From JACVRW01 sp963819115 (GTDB lineage: Bacteria; Actinomycetota; Thermoleophilia; Solirubrobacterales; Thermoleophilaceae), in assembly GCA_963819115.1 (NCBI GenBank), contig CAWFUR010000011.1, positions 62,001 to 126,000 on the forward strand: DNA of 64,000 nt, read 5' to 3'. The position numbers and the translations under genes were made by a program. The notes under the pieces were generated by a model, which saw only the letters and a program-made list of their open reading frames with translations, was not told the origin of the DNA and did not search any database. Below are positions 56,807 to 64,000 of the stretch, piece after piece (position 1 is the stretch's first letter; each line of letters starts with the position of its first letter).

Positions 56807-58096
56807 CTAGGCCGCGGAGGGTAGCGCCACGGCGGCGGTGGCGGCCTCGATTGCCTCCAGCGTGGCACCGACGAGGGCGGTGAGCTCGGCCTCGGTGATG
56901 GCCAGCGGCGGCATGAGCACCACCACGTCCCCGAGCGGGCGGATGATCGCCCCGCGGCGCCGCGCCTCGAGGGTCACGCGGTGCCCCATGCGCAGCTCGA
57001 GCGGGTAGTCGCGCAGCTGGATGCCGGTCATGGTCCCGCGCCGGCGCACCTCGGCGACCTCGGGGTGGGCGGCCACCGGCTCCAGCAGGCGGCCGAGCAG
57101 ATCGAGCTTCGGCTGGAGGCGCTCGATGGTGTGCTCCTCCTCGAAGACGTCGAGGGTGGCCAGCGCCGCGGCGCAGGCGAGCGGGTTGCCGGTGTAGGTG
57201 TGGCCGTGGAAGAAGGTGCGGAACTCCTCGAACTCGCCCAGGAAGCCCTCGTAGATCCGCTCGGTGGCGAGCGTGGCGGCCAGCGGCATGTACCCGCCGG
57301 TGATGCCCTTGGCCAGGCACATGAGGTCGGGGGCCACGCCCTCGTGCTCGCAGGCGAACATCCGCCCCGTTCGCCCGAAGCCCGTGGCCACCTCGTCGAG
57401 GATCAGGAGCACGCCGTGGCGGTCGCACAGCTCGCGCACCCGGCGGAGGTAGCCCGCGGGATGCACCACGATCCCGGCGGCGCCCTGGACGAGCGGCTCC
57501 ATCATCACGGCCGCGACCTCGCCCTCGTGCTCGCGGAGGAGGCGCTCCATGCCCTCGAGGTCCCCGGGCTCGGCCTTCAGCGTGTCGAACAGCAGCGGGC
57601 GGTACATCGAGTGGAAGAGGTCGATGCCGCCCATCGAGACGGAGCCGATGGTGTCCCCGTGGTAGGCGTCGCGCAGGCAGACGAAGCGCGTGCGACGCTC
57701 CTCTCCGGCCTGGCGCCAGTACTGGAACGCCATCTTCATGGCGATCTCCGTGGCCGTGGAGCCGCTGTCGGAGTAGAAGACGCGCGTGAGTCCCTCGGGG
57801 GCGATCTCCACCAGGCGCCGTGCCAGCTCGATGGCCGGGGGGTGGGAGAGGCCGAGCATCGTGGAGTGGGCCACCCGTCCCAGCTGTTCGCGCACCGCCG
57901 CGTCGATGCGCGGGTGCGCGTGCCCGTGGACGTTGCACCAGAGCGATGACACGCCGTCGATGTAGCTGCGCCCCTCGGTGTCGATCAGCATCGACCCCTC
58001 GGCGCGCTCGACGATCAGCGGCTCCTCCTCGCACCAGCCACGCTGTTGCGTGAACGGATGCCAGAGGTGAGCGCGATCGGCCGACGCCAGGTGCAC
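56807..58096 (-). CDS. bioA: Adenosylmethionine-8-amino-7-oxononanoate aminotransferase
   Basis: 429 residues, a fold-type I PLP enzyme in biotin synthesis that converts KAPA to DAPA with SAM as amino donor. Diagnostic BioA residues are WHPFTQQ at the N-terminus and VSSLWCNVHGHAHPRI, plus YSDSGSTATEIAMKMAFQYW; DEVATGFGRTG and the catalytic Lys in CLAKGITGGYMPL are present. Start ATG is consistent with the family. It heads a group with the VOC and YjbR genes. The partial bioD at the right edge supports biotin synthesis in this region. Confidence 0.95.
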   Translation of the reverse strand: MHLASADRAHLWHPFTQQRGWCEEEPLIVERAEGSMLIDTEGRSYIDGVSSLWCNVHGHAHPRIDAAVREQLGRVAHSTMLGLSHPPAIELARRLVEIAPEGLTRVFYSDSGSTATEIAMKMAFQYWRQAGEERRTRFVCLRDAYHGDTIGSVSMGGIDLFHSMYRPLLFDTLKAEPGDLEGMERLLREHEGEVAAVMMEPLVQGAAGIVVHPAGYLRRVRELCDRHGVLLILDEVATGFGRTGRMFACEHEGVAPDLMCLAKGITGGYMPLAATLATERIYEGFLGEFEEFRTFFHGHTYTGNPLACAAALATLDVFEEEHTIERLQPKLDLLGRLLEPVAAHPEVAEVRRRGTMTGIQLRDYPLELRMGHRVTLEARRRGAIIRPLGDVVVLMPPLAITEAELTALVGATLEAIEAATAAVALPSAA

Positions 58097-58112
58097 GATG
58101 GGCGACGCTAGC

Positions 58113-58118
58113 TAGCTT
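58113..58118 (+). promoter_or_regulatory. Candidate -10 box for the membrane/spermidine-synthase gene
   Basis: TAGCTT ends 11 nt before the ATG at 58130, in the 33-nt gap shared with divergent bioA. Confidence 0.35.
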
Positions 58119-58129
58119 TCCGGTCGGAA

Positions 58130-59620
58130 ATGCCTCCACTCCGATTGCTCGTGTTCGCCGTGGGAGCGGGTTCCCTGGGCGCCGAGATTGCCGCCGTACG
58201 CCTGCTCTCCCCGTACTTCGGCGCCTCCACGGTGGTGTGGGCCAACACGATCGGCGTGGTGCTGGTGGCGCTGTCGGTCGGCTACTGGCTCGGTGGGCGG
58301 CTCGCCGACCGCAATCCCCACATGCGCGGACTGTGCCTCCTCGCGCTCAGCGCGGCGGGCCTGCTGGCGCTGGTGCCCTTCGCCGCCGGCCCGCTGCTCC
58401 ACGTGGCCGTGAGGGCACTGGACTCGGTCTCGGCGGGCGCCTTCGCGGGCTCGCTGATCGGCGTGCTGGGCCTGGTGGCGGTGCCGGTGCTCCTGCTGGG
58501 AGCCGTTTCGCCCTACGCGCTTCGCTTGTCCGTGACCACCGTGGAGGAGACGGGCACCGTGGCCGGGCGCCTCTACGCCATCTCCACCGCCGGATCCCTG
58601 GCGGGCACGCTCGTCTCCGCCCTCCTCCTCATCCCGCTGGTGGGCACGCGCCGCACCTTTCTGATCTTCGCCCTCTTCATCGCGGTGGTGGCGGTGTCGG
58701 GCCTGCGGCCGGTGCGGCGATGGGCGCTGGCGCCCGCGGCCATCGCCGCGCTGATGGCCATCCCGGTGGGCACGCTGAAGGCGGAGGCCGGCGATGGCCA
58801 CGTGATCTACGAGAAGGAGACGCAGTACCAGTACGCGCGTGTGGTGGAGCGTTCCGGCGGCGTGCGGATCCTGGAGCTGAACGAGGGCCAGGCGCAGCAC
58901 TCCCATTACGACCCCCACACGGTCCTCACCGGCGCCTACTGGGACGGCTATCTCGTGCTGCCCTTCGCCGTCCGAGCCGCGCCGCCGCGGCGGATGGCGG
59001 TGCTGGGGAACGCGGCGGGCACCACGGCTCGCGCGTACGGGCGCTTCTTCCCACGCACCTGGATCGACGGCGTGGAGATCGACCCTGAGCTGTCAAAGAT
59101 CGGCCGCAGGTTCTTCGGCATGACCAATCCGCGATTGCGCCTTCACCACGAGGACGCCCGCCCGTGGCTGCGCCGGTCGGACGAGCGCTACGACCTGATC
59201 GAGGTCGACGCCTACCGCCAGCCCTACATCCCCTTCTACCTCACCACCAGGGAGTTCTTCGAGAGCGTGCGGGACCACCTGACACCGGACGGCGTCGTGA
59301 TCGTGAACGCGGGCCACCCGCGGGGACAGGACGGCCTGGAGAAGGTGCTCTCGGCCACCCTGGGCGCGGTGTTCCCCTACGTGGCACGCGACCCGATCGA
59401 GTCCACGAACACCCTTGTGCTCGGCTCGCGGCGCCCGCCCTCCTCGGAGCGCCTGAGCCGCGCGGCTGCTCGCCTGCCCGCCCGGCTCCGGCCGCTGGCC
59501 CGCCAGTCCGCCCGGCGGCTGGCGCCCGCGCTCCGCGGCGGCACGGTGTACACCGACGACCGCGCTCCGGTGGAGTGGCTGATCGACAGGTCGATCGTGG
59601 GCTACGCCGCGGGCGACTGA
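58130..59620 (+). CDS. Membrane-anchored spermidine synthase-like protein
   Basis: 496 residues. About seven hydrophobic helices in residues 1-~215 (AVGAGSLGAEIAAVRLLSPY, VGVVLVALSVGYWLGGR-like GVVLVALSVGYWLGGR, LVALPVLLLGAVSPYALRL-type segments), then a cytoplasmic spermidine-synthase-like domain (~220-480). The SAM-type motif is MAVLGNAAGTTARAYGRFF, the acidic loop GVEIDPELSKIG, and DLIEVDAYRQPYIPFYLTTR is the region that in true synthases holds the catalytic Asp. The polyamine-binding D-S-D is not conserved as in SpeE. This fused architecture is widespread and its substrate unknown. Divergent from bioA. Confidence 0.85.
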   Translation: MPPLRLLVFAVGAGSLGAEIAAVRLLSPYFGASTVVWANTIGVVLVALSVGYWLGGRLADRNPHMRGLCLLALSAAGLLALVPFAAGPLLHVAVRALDSVSAGAFAGSLIGVLGLVAVPVLLLGAVSPYALRLSVTTVEETGTVAGRLYAISTAGSLAGTLVSALLLIPLVGTRRTFLIFALFIAVVAVSGLRPVRRWALAPAAIAALMAIPVGTLKAEAGDGHVIYEKETQYQYARVVERSGGVRILELNEGQAQHSHYDPHTVLTGAYWDGYLVLPFAVRAAPPRRMAVLGNAAGTTARAYGRFFPRTWIDGVEIDPELSKIGRRFFGMTNPRLRLHHEDARPWLRRSDERYDLIEVDAYRQPYIPFYLTTREFFESVRDHLTPDGVVIVNAGHPRGQDGLEKVLSATLGAVFPYVARDPIESTNTLVLGSRRPPSSERLSRAAARLPARLRPLARQSARRLAPALRGGTVYTDDRAPVEWLIDRSIVGYAAGD

Positions 59621-59630
59621 GCGGCGCCGC

Positions 59631-61037
59631 TCACCCCGGCCTGATCCGCACCACCAGGGCCTCGTGCGGGCGCAGCGCGCCCACGCGTATCGGCACGGAG
59701 CCGGTCACCGCCACCACCTGGGTGCTCACCGGACGTGGGACGGGAAGCGGCGCCTCGCCGCTGTCCGGGAGCAGGCTCACGTCCACCCGCACGCGCTTCG
59801 CGCCGGACAGCGCGGGCGCCTGCCCGACGCCGTTCAGCGTCAGCTCCAGCTCGAGCGGCGGGGCGCCGGGCTGCACACGATCCAGGCGGCCCAGCACCAC
59901 CTGCGCCTCGCCTCCCGACCCTGCCCGGCCGCCGGCCAGCACGGCCACCGCCGGATCGCTCGAGCGGGAGGGCACGCGGCCGTCCACGCCGTCGGCGTAC
60001 GCGCGGTAGGCCCACCAGGCGCTGCGCGGGCGCCCGTCGGGAGTGACCAGCCCCTCGAGCGTGCCGTTGCGGCAGTTGTCGGTGCCGTCGAGGGCCGGCC
60101 AGCAGGAGCGCGCGGCCGCGGCGGCCCCGCCCGCCTCCATGCTGTGAAGGAAGCCAAGGATCTCGCCCGGCCGGTACTGGTCGGCGGGGCCCACCGACTC
60201 GTTCACCTCGAGGCGAGTCAGGCCGATGTCGCTGTAACGCGGGAGGACCCGTGCCCGGACACGTCGCAGCGTCTCGGTGATCGAGGTGATCTGCTCGTTG
60301 GGCTGGAGGTTGGCGTGCCACGACAGGAACCCGACCCGGCAACCGGCCGCGCGACAGTGATCCAGCAGGCCCTCCAGCCACTCGGGCCGCGCCTGCGTGG
60401 TGCTGGGACCCCCCACCACGACGTCCGGGCCGACCTCTTGCCGCAGCACCCGGTCGGCCACGTCATAGAGACGGAAATACTCGTCCTGCGTTCCGGTGAA
60501 GAAGGCCGGGTTGTCGGGCTCGTTCCACACGTCCCACTCGACCGAGAGCCCGGTCATCGTGCGTGCCGCGGCGCGCACCGTCCGCTCCCAGCCGGCGAGA
60601 TCGAGCCAGGGCGGGCCCTTCCCGTTCCAGTTGCTGCCGGGGTAGCCCCACAGGTCGCTGAGCACCAGCTGGTAGCGAGCCCCCAGCCGGATGGCACGGT
60701 CCGGCGGCGCCAGGGTGGGCACGCTGCGCCACAGGCGGGGCCGCAGCGGGCTGATCATCGCGTCGGGCGGATTCGGCTGCGCGAGCGAGTGAAGGAACCC
60801 GCTCATCGACGCCGTGCGGGTCGGGGTCGCACCGAGGTCGGCCACGACGCTCACGTCCACCGGCGGGCCCGGTGCGGGGACCGTGGCAGCGGGCGGCGCC
60901 GTGCGGGGAGGTGGGCCGGCCTTCTCCGGCTCGGACGATCCGCCGCTGCGAAGGACGAGCACAAGCGCCACCGCGCCCGCGAGCACGGCGGCGAGAACCA
61001 GCGCGCGTCGGCGGGCCCCTCCCATCGCCCGAAGCAT
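59631..61037 (-). CDS. Secreted or anchored glycoside hydrolase, clan GH-A type
   Basis: 468 residues. One N-terminal hydrophobic segment (LVLAAVLAGAVALVLVL) acts as signal or anchor, then a Pro-rich linker and a TIM-barrel-like domain. WDVWNEPDNPAF has the acid/base Glu173 after Asn172, and RLEVNESVGPADQY around E280 fits the nucleophile strand 7, as in GH39/GH5-like enzymes. C-terminal ~130 residues look like a beta-sandwich (LELELTLNGVGQAPALSGAK, ALRPHEALVVRI). Substrate not predictable. Start alternatives at codon 1 or 5 do not alter the domains. Confidence 0.82.
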   Translation of the reverse strand: MLRAMGGARRRALVLAAVLAGAVALVLVLRSGGSSEPEKAGPPPRTAPPAATVPAPGPPVDVSVVADLGATPTRTASMSGFLHSLAQPNPPDAMISPLRPRLWRSVPTLAPPDRAIRLGARYQLVLSDLWGYPGSNWNGKGPPWLDLAGWERTVRAAARTMTGLSVEWDVWNEPDNPAFFTGTQDEYFRLYDVADRVLRQEVGPDVVVGGPSTTQARPEWLEGLLDHCRAAGCRVGFLSWHANLQPNEQITSITETLRRVRARVLPRYSDIGLTRLEVNESVGPADQYRPGEILGFLHSMEAGGAAAAARSCWPALDGTDNCRNGTLEGLVTPDGRPRSAWWAYRAYADGVDGRVPSRSSDPAVAVLAGGRAGSGGEAQVVLGRLDRVQPGAPPLELELTLNGVGQAPALSGAKRVRVDVSLLPDSGEAPLPVPRPVSTQVVAVTGSVPIRVGALRPHEALVVRIRPG

Positions 61038-61092
61038 GACCGGAGGCGTCAGACTTCGCCGGGCTGGGAATCACCGGCAGGAGGAGGAAGGG

Positions 61093-62724
61093 ATGAGCTT
61101 CAGGAAGTATGAGCTGGGCAGCTACGACGAGATGTGCGCGAAGCACAGCTGGGAGGTGCCGGAGCGCTACAACATCGCCCGGGACGTGTGCGACAAGCAC
61201 GAGCCCGACCGCCTCGCGATGGTGTGGGAGGACTGGGAGGGGCACGAGCGCCGGGTGACCTTCGGCGAGCTGAGCGCGCTCTCCAACCGCTTCGCCCACC
61301 TCCTGGAGGAGGTCGGTGTGGAGCGCGGCGACCGCGTGGCCACGCTCCTGCCCTCGCTGCCCGAGACGGCCGCCGTGTTCATCGGCACCTACAAGCGCGG
61401 GGCGATCCTGCTCTCCCTGTCCGTCCTCTACGGCGACGACGGCATCCACCACCGCCTGAGCGACTCGGGCGCCAGGGTGGTGGTCACGGACGGGGCGAAC
61501 CGCCACCGCATTCCCGACGGCATGGTCGAGAGGGTGCTCGTGATGGGCGGCGACGCGGCCGAGGGCGACGTGGACTTCGACGCCGGGATGGAGCGCGCGA
61601 GCGACGAGTACGAGATGGCCGACACGCTGGCGGACGACCCGGCCCAGCTCTACTACTCGTCGGGGACCACCGGCAAGGCCAAGGGCATCCTCCACGCCCA
61701 CCGCTACCTGCTCGCCCACGAGGAGTTCGAGTTCTGCCACGACGTACGCGACGGCGAGATGTTCCACGGCTCCGGCGAGTGGGCCTGGGCGGCGGGCATC
61801 GCCCCCCTGCTGGGGCCGTGGCGCTACGGCGCGGTGGCCCTGGTGCAGGCCCGCAAGGGCGGCTACGACCCCGAGGACCACCTGCGCTTCCTCTCCAAGC
61901 ACGGCGTGGAGAACATGTTCACCACCCCCACCGCCCTGCGGGCCATGACCGGGGTGAAGGACGCCGGGAAGCGCTTCCCGCTGGACCGGCTGCGCGTGAC
62001 CTGCTCGGCCGGCGAGCCTCTCAACCCCGAGGTGATCCGCTGGTTCCGGGACCAGTTCGGCATCACGGTGCTCGACTACTACGGGCTCACGGAGAGCTAT
62101 CCGCTCTGCGGCAACTTCCCGACGGTGGAGGTCCGCGAGGGGTCGATGGGCCGCCCCGTGCCGGGCTGGGACGTGGCCATCCTCGACGAGGACGAGCAAC
62201 CCGTGGCCCAGGGCGAGCGCGGCGAGATCTGCCTCAGGGCGCGCACCAACCCGCACTACCCGATCGGCTACTGGAACCGGCCCGAGGACACCGAGGAGGT
62301 GTTCGGCGGTGACTGGTTCCACACCAAGGACGCGGCCAGCATGGATGAGGACGGGTACGTCTGGTACGCCGGGCGCGCCGACGACGTGATCATCTCCGCG
62401 GGCTACCGGATCGGGCCCTTCGAGGTGGAGTCGGCATGCGTCGAGCACGAGGCGGTGCAGGAGGCCGCCGCGGTGGCCTCACCCGACGAGCGGCGCGGGG
62501 ACATCGTCAAGGCGTTCATCGTCCTGGCCCCCGGCCACGAGCCGTCGGAGGACCTGTCCGCCGACATCAAGCGCTTCGTCCGCGAGCGTCACTCGGCCTA
62601 CGCCTACCCGCGCGAGATCGAGTTCGTGGACGACCTGCCGAAGACGCTGACCGGGAAGATCCGGCGCGTGGAATTGCGGCAGCAGGAGCGCGAGCGGAAA
62701 TCCATCGGTGCGCAGCCGGCCTAG
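61093..62724 (+). CDS. Acyl-CoA synthetase (AMP-forming), medium-chain/acetyl-CoA-synthetase-like
   Basis: 543 residues from ATG with GGAGGAAGG just upstream. ANL-family ligase: P-loop YYSSGTTGKAKGILHAHR, YYGLTESYPLCGNFP, WFHTKDAASMDEDGYVWYAG and RADDVIISAGYRIGPFEVES. The catalytic Lys is in LPKTLTGKIRRVEL. The lack of the ACS-type N-terminus and the overall length fit ACSM-like medium-chain or aryl acyl-CoA synthetases. Divergent from the glycoside hydrolase with a 55-nt gap. Confidence 0.9.
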   Translation: MSFRKYELGSYDEMCAKHSWEVPERYNIARDVCDKHEPDRLAMVWEDWEGHERRVTFGELSALSNRFAHLLEEVGVERGDRVATLLPSLPETAAVFIGTYKRGAILLSLSVLYGDDGIHHRLSDSGARVVVTDGANRHRIPDGMVERVLVMGGDAAEGDVDFDAGMERASDEYEMADTLADDPAQLYYSSGTTGKAKGILHAHRYLLAHEEFEFCHDVRDGEMFHGSGEWAWAAGIAPLLGPWRYGAVALVQARKGGYDPEDHLRFLSKHGVENMFTTPTALRAMTGVKDAGKRFPLDRLRVTCSAGEPLNPEVIRWFRDQFGITVLDYYGLTESYPLCGNFPTVEVREGSMGRPVPGWDVAILDEDEQPVAQGERGEICLRARTNPHYPIGYWNRPEDTEEVFGGDWFHTKDAASMDEDGYVWYAGRADDVIISAGYRIGPFEVESACVEHEAVQEAAAVASPDERRGDIVKAFIVLAPGHEPSEDLSADIKRFVRERHSAYAYPREIEFVDDLPKTLTGKIRRVELRQQERERKSIGAQPA

Positions 62725-62759
62725 CCGGCTGCTTCCGCGAAGCGTTGCTCGACCCCCGC

Positions 62760-63164
62760 CTAGAGCACCGGCACCAGCGGGATGTCCCATCGCACCGCGG
62801 CCGCGGCGAACGCGGCCAGGGCGAGGGCGCCCACCACGCCGGCGGCGGTGCGCTGGCGCGGACTCGTCTGCTCCGCCCGGCGGGCGGTTCGCTCGGCCCA
62901 CAGCACCACACGCTCGAGCAGCCGCTCCGCGCGGTCGAACTCGAGCGCCAGGAAGGTGAGTCCCACGATGATCACCGCGATGCCGGGACCGGGCACGCCG
63001 GGGCCCGACATGACGATGCCGAGGAGCACGAGCACGGCTCCGAGCACCACCACGCCGGCCCGGTGCACCGGGTGGCGCTGCTTGTGCCGGACCTTGCGCT
63101 CCTCGAGCTTCCGCAGGATCTCCGGCCGGCGCTCGGGCTCCGCTCCTTCTTCCTCGGCGGCCAT
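62760..63164 (-). CDS. PGPGW-type small membrane protein
   Basis: 134 residues from ATG. Very acidic/basic N-terminus (EEEGAEPERRPEIL, KVRHKQRHP), then two membrane helices around the family motif VPGPGIAVIIVGLTFLALEF, followed by an amphipathic segment and a third helix (AAGVVGALALAAFAAAAVRW). This fits the uncharacterised PGPGW/TIGR02611-like family of actinobacteria. It lies alone between acyl-CoA synthetase and a VOC gene. Confidence 0.75.
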   Translation of the reverse strand: MAAEEEGAEPERRPEILRKLEERKVRHKQRHPVHRAGVVVLGAVLVLLGIVMSGPGVPGPGIAVIIVGLTFLALEFDRAERLLERVVLWAERTARRAEQTSPRQRTAAGVVGALALAAFAAAAVRWDIPLVPVL

Positions 63165-63184
63165 CGACCGAGCTTAGGGAGCGC

Positions 63185-63190
63185 TAGGTT
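63185..63190 (+). promoter_or_regulatory. Candidate -10 box for the VOC gene
   Basis: TAGGTT ends 6 nt before the GTG, fitting a leaderless start at the coding region. Confidence 0.35.
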
Positions 63191-63196
63191 CCCGCC

Positions 63197-63568
63197 GTGC
63201 TCGACTCCGCCGAACTCGTGGCCTTCGTGGCGACCGCCGACGGCGCCCGGGCGCGCCGGTTCTACGAGGAGGTGCTCGCCCTTCGGTTGGTGGAGGAGAC
63301 TCCATTCGCGCTCGTGTTCGACTCGGCCGGCACGACACTGCGGGTGACATTCGTGGAGGTGGTCGGTCCGGCGCCCCACACGGTGCTCGGCTGGACGGTG
63401 GAGGACATTCACGCGACCATCGCCGGTCTGGCGGCTCGCGGCGTGGCCTTCGAGCGCTATCCCGGCCTCGATCAGGACGAGCCGGGCGCATGGCGGTCGC
63501 CCTCTGGCGCACGTGTGGCCTGGTTCAAGGATCCCGACGGCAACGTGCTGTCGCTCACGCAGCGATGA
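63197..63568 (+). CDS. VOC-family protein
   Basis: 123 residues from GTG. Compact glyoxalase/bleomycin-resistance fold: FVATADGARARRFYEEVLAL, RVTFVEVVGPAPHTVLGWTV, ATIAGLAARGVAFERYP and the final VAWFKDPDGNVLSLTQR. The metal ligand pattern is not complete, so it may be a binding protein or an enzyme of unknown substrate. Ends 9 nt before the convergent bioD 3' end. Confidence 0.85.
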   Translation: MLDSAELVAFVATADGARARRFYEEVLALRLVEETPFALVFDSAGTTLRVTFVEVVGPAPHTVLGWTVEDIHATIAGLAARGVAFERYPGLDQDEPGAWRSPSGARVAWFKDPDGNVLSLTQR

Positions 63569-63577
63569 GCGGCCCGG

Positions 63578-64000
63578 CTACGAGAGCCAGTCGGCCAGCG
63601 GCAGCGCCGAGCCGGCCTCGGCCAGCCGCTCCGGCGTGGTCCGCGGCAGGCCGGTGACCTGCACCCCCGAGAGACGCGACACCGTCTCCACGTTCGAGAG
63701 CTCGATCGGCTCCGGGGTGGCGGGCCACGGAGTCATCACGATGCCGCACACCCGAAGGCCGGCGGCCCGCGCGGCCTCCACCGTGAGCAGCGTGTGGCTG
63801 ATGGTGCCGAGACCGGTGCGCGCGGCCACCACCACCGGCAGGCCGAGGTCCACCGCGAGATCGCGCACCAGGTATCCGGTGGTGAGCGGCACCAGGAGCC
63901 CGCCCACGCCCTCGGCCACCAGCACCCGGCCCGCGGCCGCCGCCCGCGCGGCCGACACCAGCTGCGCCGGCTCGATCGTCACGCCCGCCATCTCGGCGGC
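63578..64000 (-). CDS. bioD: Dethiobiotin synthetase, 3' part (cut by window edge)
   Basis: About 140 C-terminal residues; the frame stays open to the window edge, so the N-terminus with the Walker A loop is outside. BioD closes the ureido ring of DAPA using CO2 and ATP. Visible features are GRVLVAEGVGGLLVPLT (Walker B-like Glu-Gly-Val-Gly-Gly) and VVVAARTGLGTISHTLLTVE, typical of the family, with GIVMTPWPATPEPIELSNVE in the nucleotide-specificity region. Other biotin genes may lie further right; bioA is 5.5 kb to the left on the same strand. Confidence 0.9.
   Translation of the reverse strand, partial: AAEMAGVTIEPAQLVSAARAAAAGRVLVAEGVGGLLVPLTTGYLVRDLAVDLGLPVVVAARTGLGTISHTLLTVEAARAAGLRVCGIVMTPWPATPEPIELSNVETVSRLSGVQVTGLPRTTPERLAEAGSALPLADWLS

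Noticed and set aside
59664..61112. A 482-codon plus-strand frame opposite the glycoside hydrolase
   Set aside because: Low-complexity His/Arg/Gly/Leu translation without motifs. The minus-strand enzyme has signal, WNEP motif and beta domain.

Overview
This is a very GC-rich (roughly 70 %) chromosomal segment from an actinobacterium. Gene order, a single zinc-ribbon (type Z) S14, acidic Ala/Glu/Pro-rich extensions on several ribosomal proteins, frequent GTG/TTG starts and many apparently leaderless genes suggest a deep-branching lineage such as Thermoleophilia/Solirubrobacterales. That placement is an inference. No phage, transposon, plasmid or CRISPR signature was seen.

Layout. 1-6376: 3' two thirds of rpoB, then rpoC. 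6378-8268: an insertion between rpoC and the str operon, holding a 59-residue Cys-rich gene, a HAD-like gene and a DMT/NIPA-like membrane protein. 8298-13560: rpsL-rpsG, an opposite-strand membrane-protein gene, then fusA (preceded by an intrinsic terminator) and tuf. 13576-24881: one dense S10-spc operon (rpsJ to secY), mostly with stop/start overlaps. 25004-29518: adk-map-rpmJ-rpsM-rpsK-rpsD-rpoA-rplQ; infA, usually between map and rpmJ, is missing. 29564-34555: a metallo-beta-lactamase-like gene, a complete sulfate ABC importer (lipoprotein, two permeases, ATPase) and a convergent Rrf2-type regulator. 34610-39066: methyltransferase, truA, surE, ligA. 39063-45711: DacB-type peptidase, patatin-like lipase, aminotransferase, small membrane protein, long-chain acyl-CoA synthetase and two small unknowns. 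45750-47275: two divergent HTH proteins, one carrying a membrane segment and a beta-helix domain. 47331-64000: tRNA-Pro(CGG), a sugar dehydrogenase-type lipoprotein, lipid and redox enzymes, rubredoxin, biotin genes (bioA, partial bioD), a membrane/spermidine-synthase fusion, a glycosidase and an acyl-CoA synthetase.

How it fits together. The first 29.5 kb is growth machinery: RNA polymerase, ribosome, elongation factors, Sec translocon, adenylate kinase and methionine aminopeptidase. The rest is ordinary metabolic and envelope gene content in small operons on both strands.

The most unusual signals are: (i) a dispersed 48-nt hairpin repeat just after the stop codons of core genes, with compensatory stem changes between copies; (ii) large non-canonical extensions on L22 (SAP-like plus acidic), S17, S3 (Arg/Gly tail), L5 and S5; (iii) a membrane-anchored HTH/beta-helix protein beside a second HTH gene; (iv) three genes whose conserved N-termini lack any ATG/GTG/TTG and seem to start at CTG; and (v) a TAnnnT box 6-12 nt before the start of many first genes, as expected for leaderless mRNAs.
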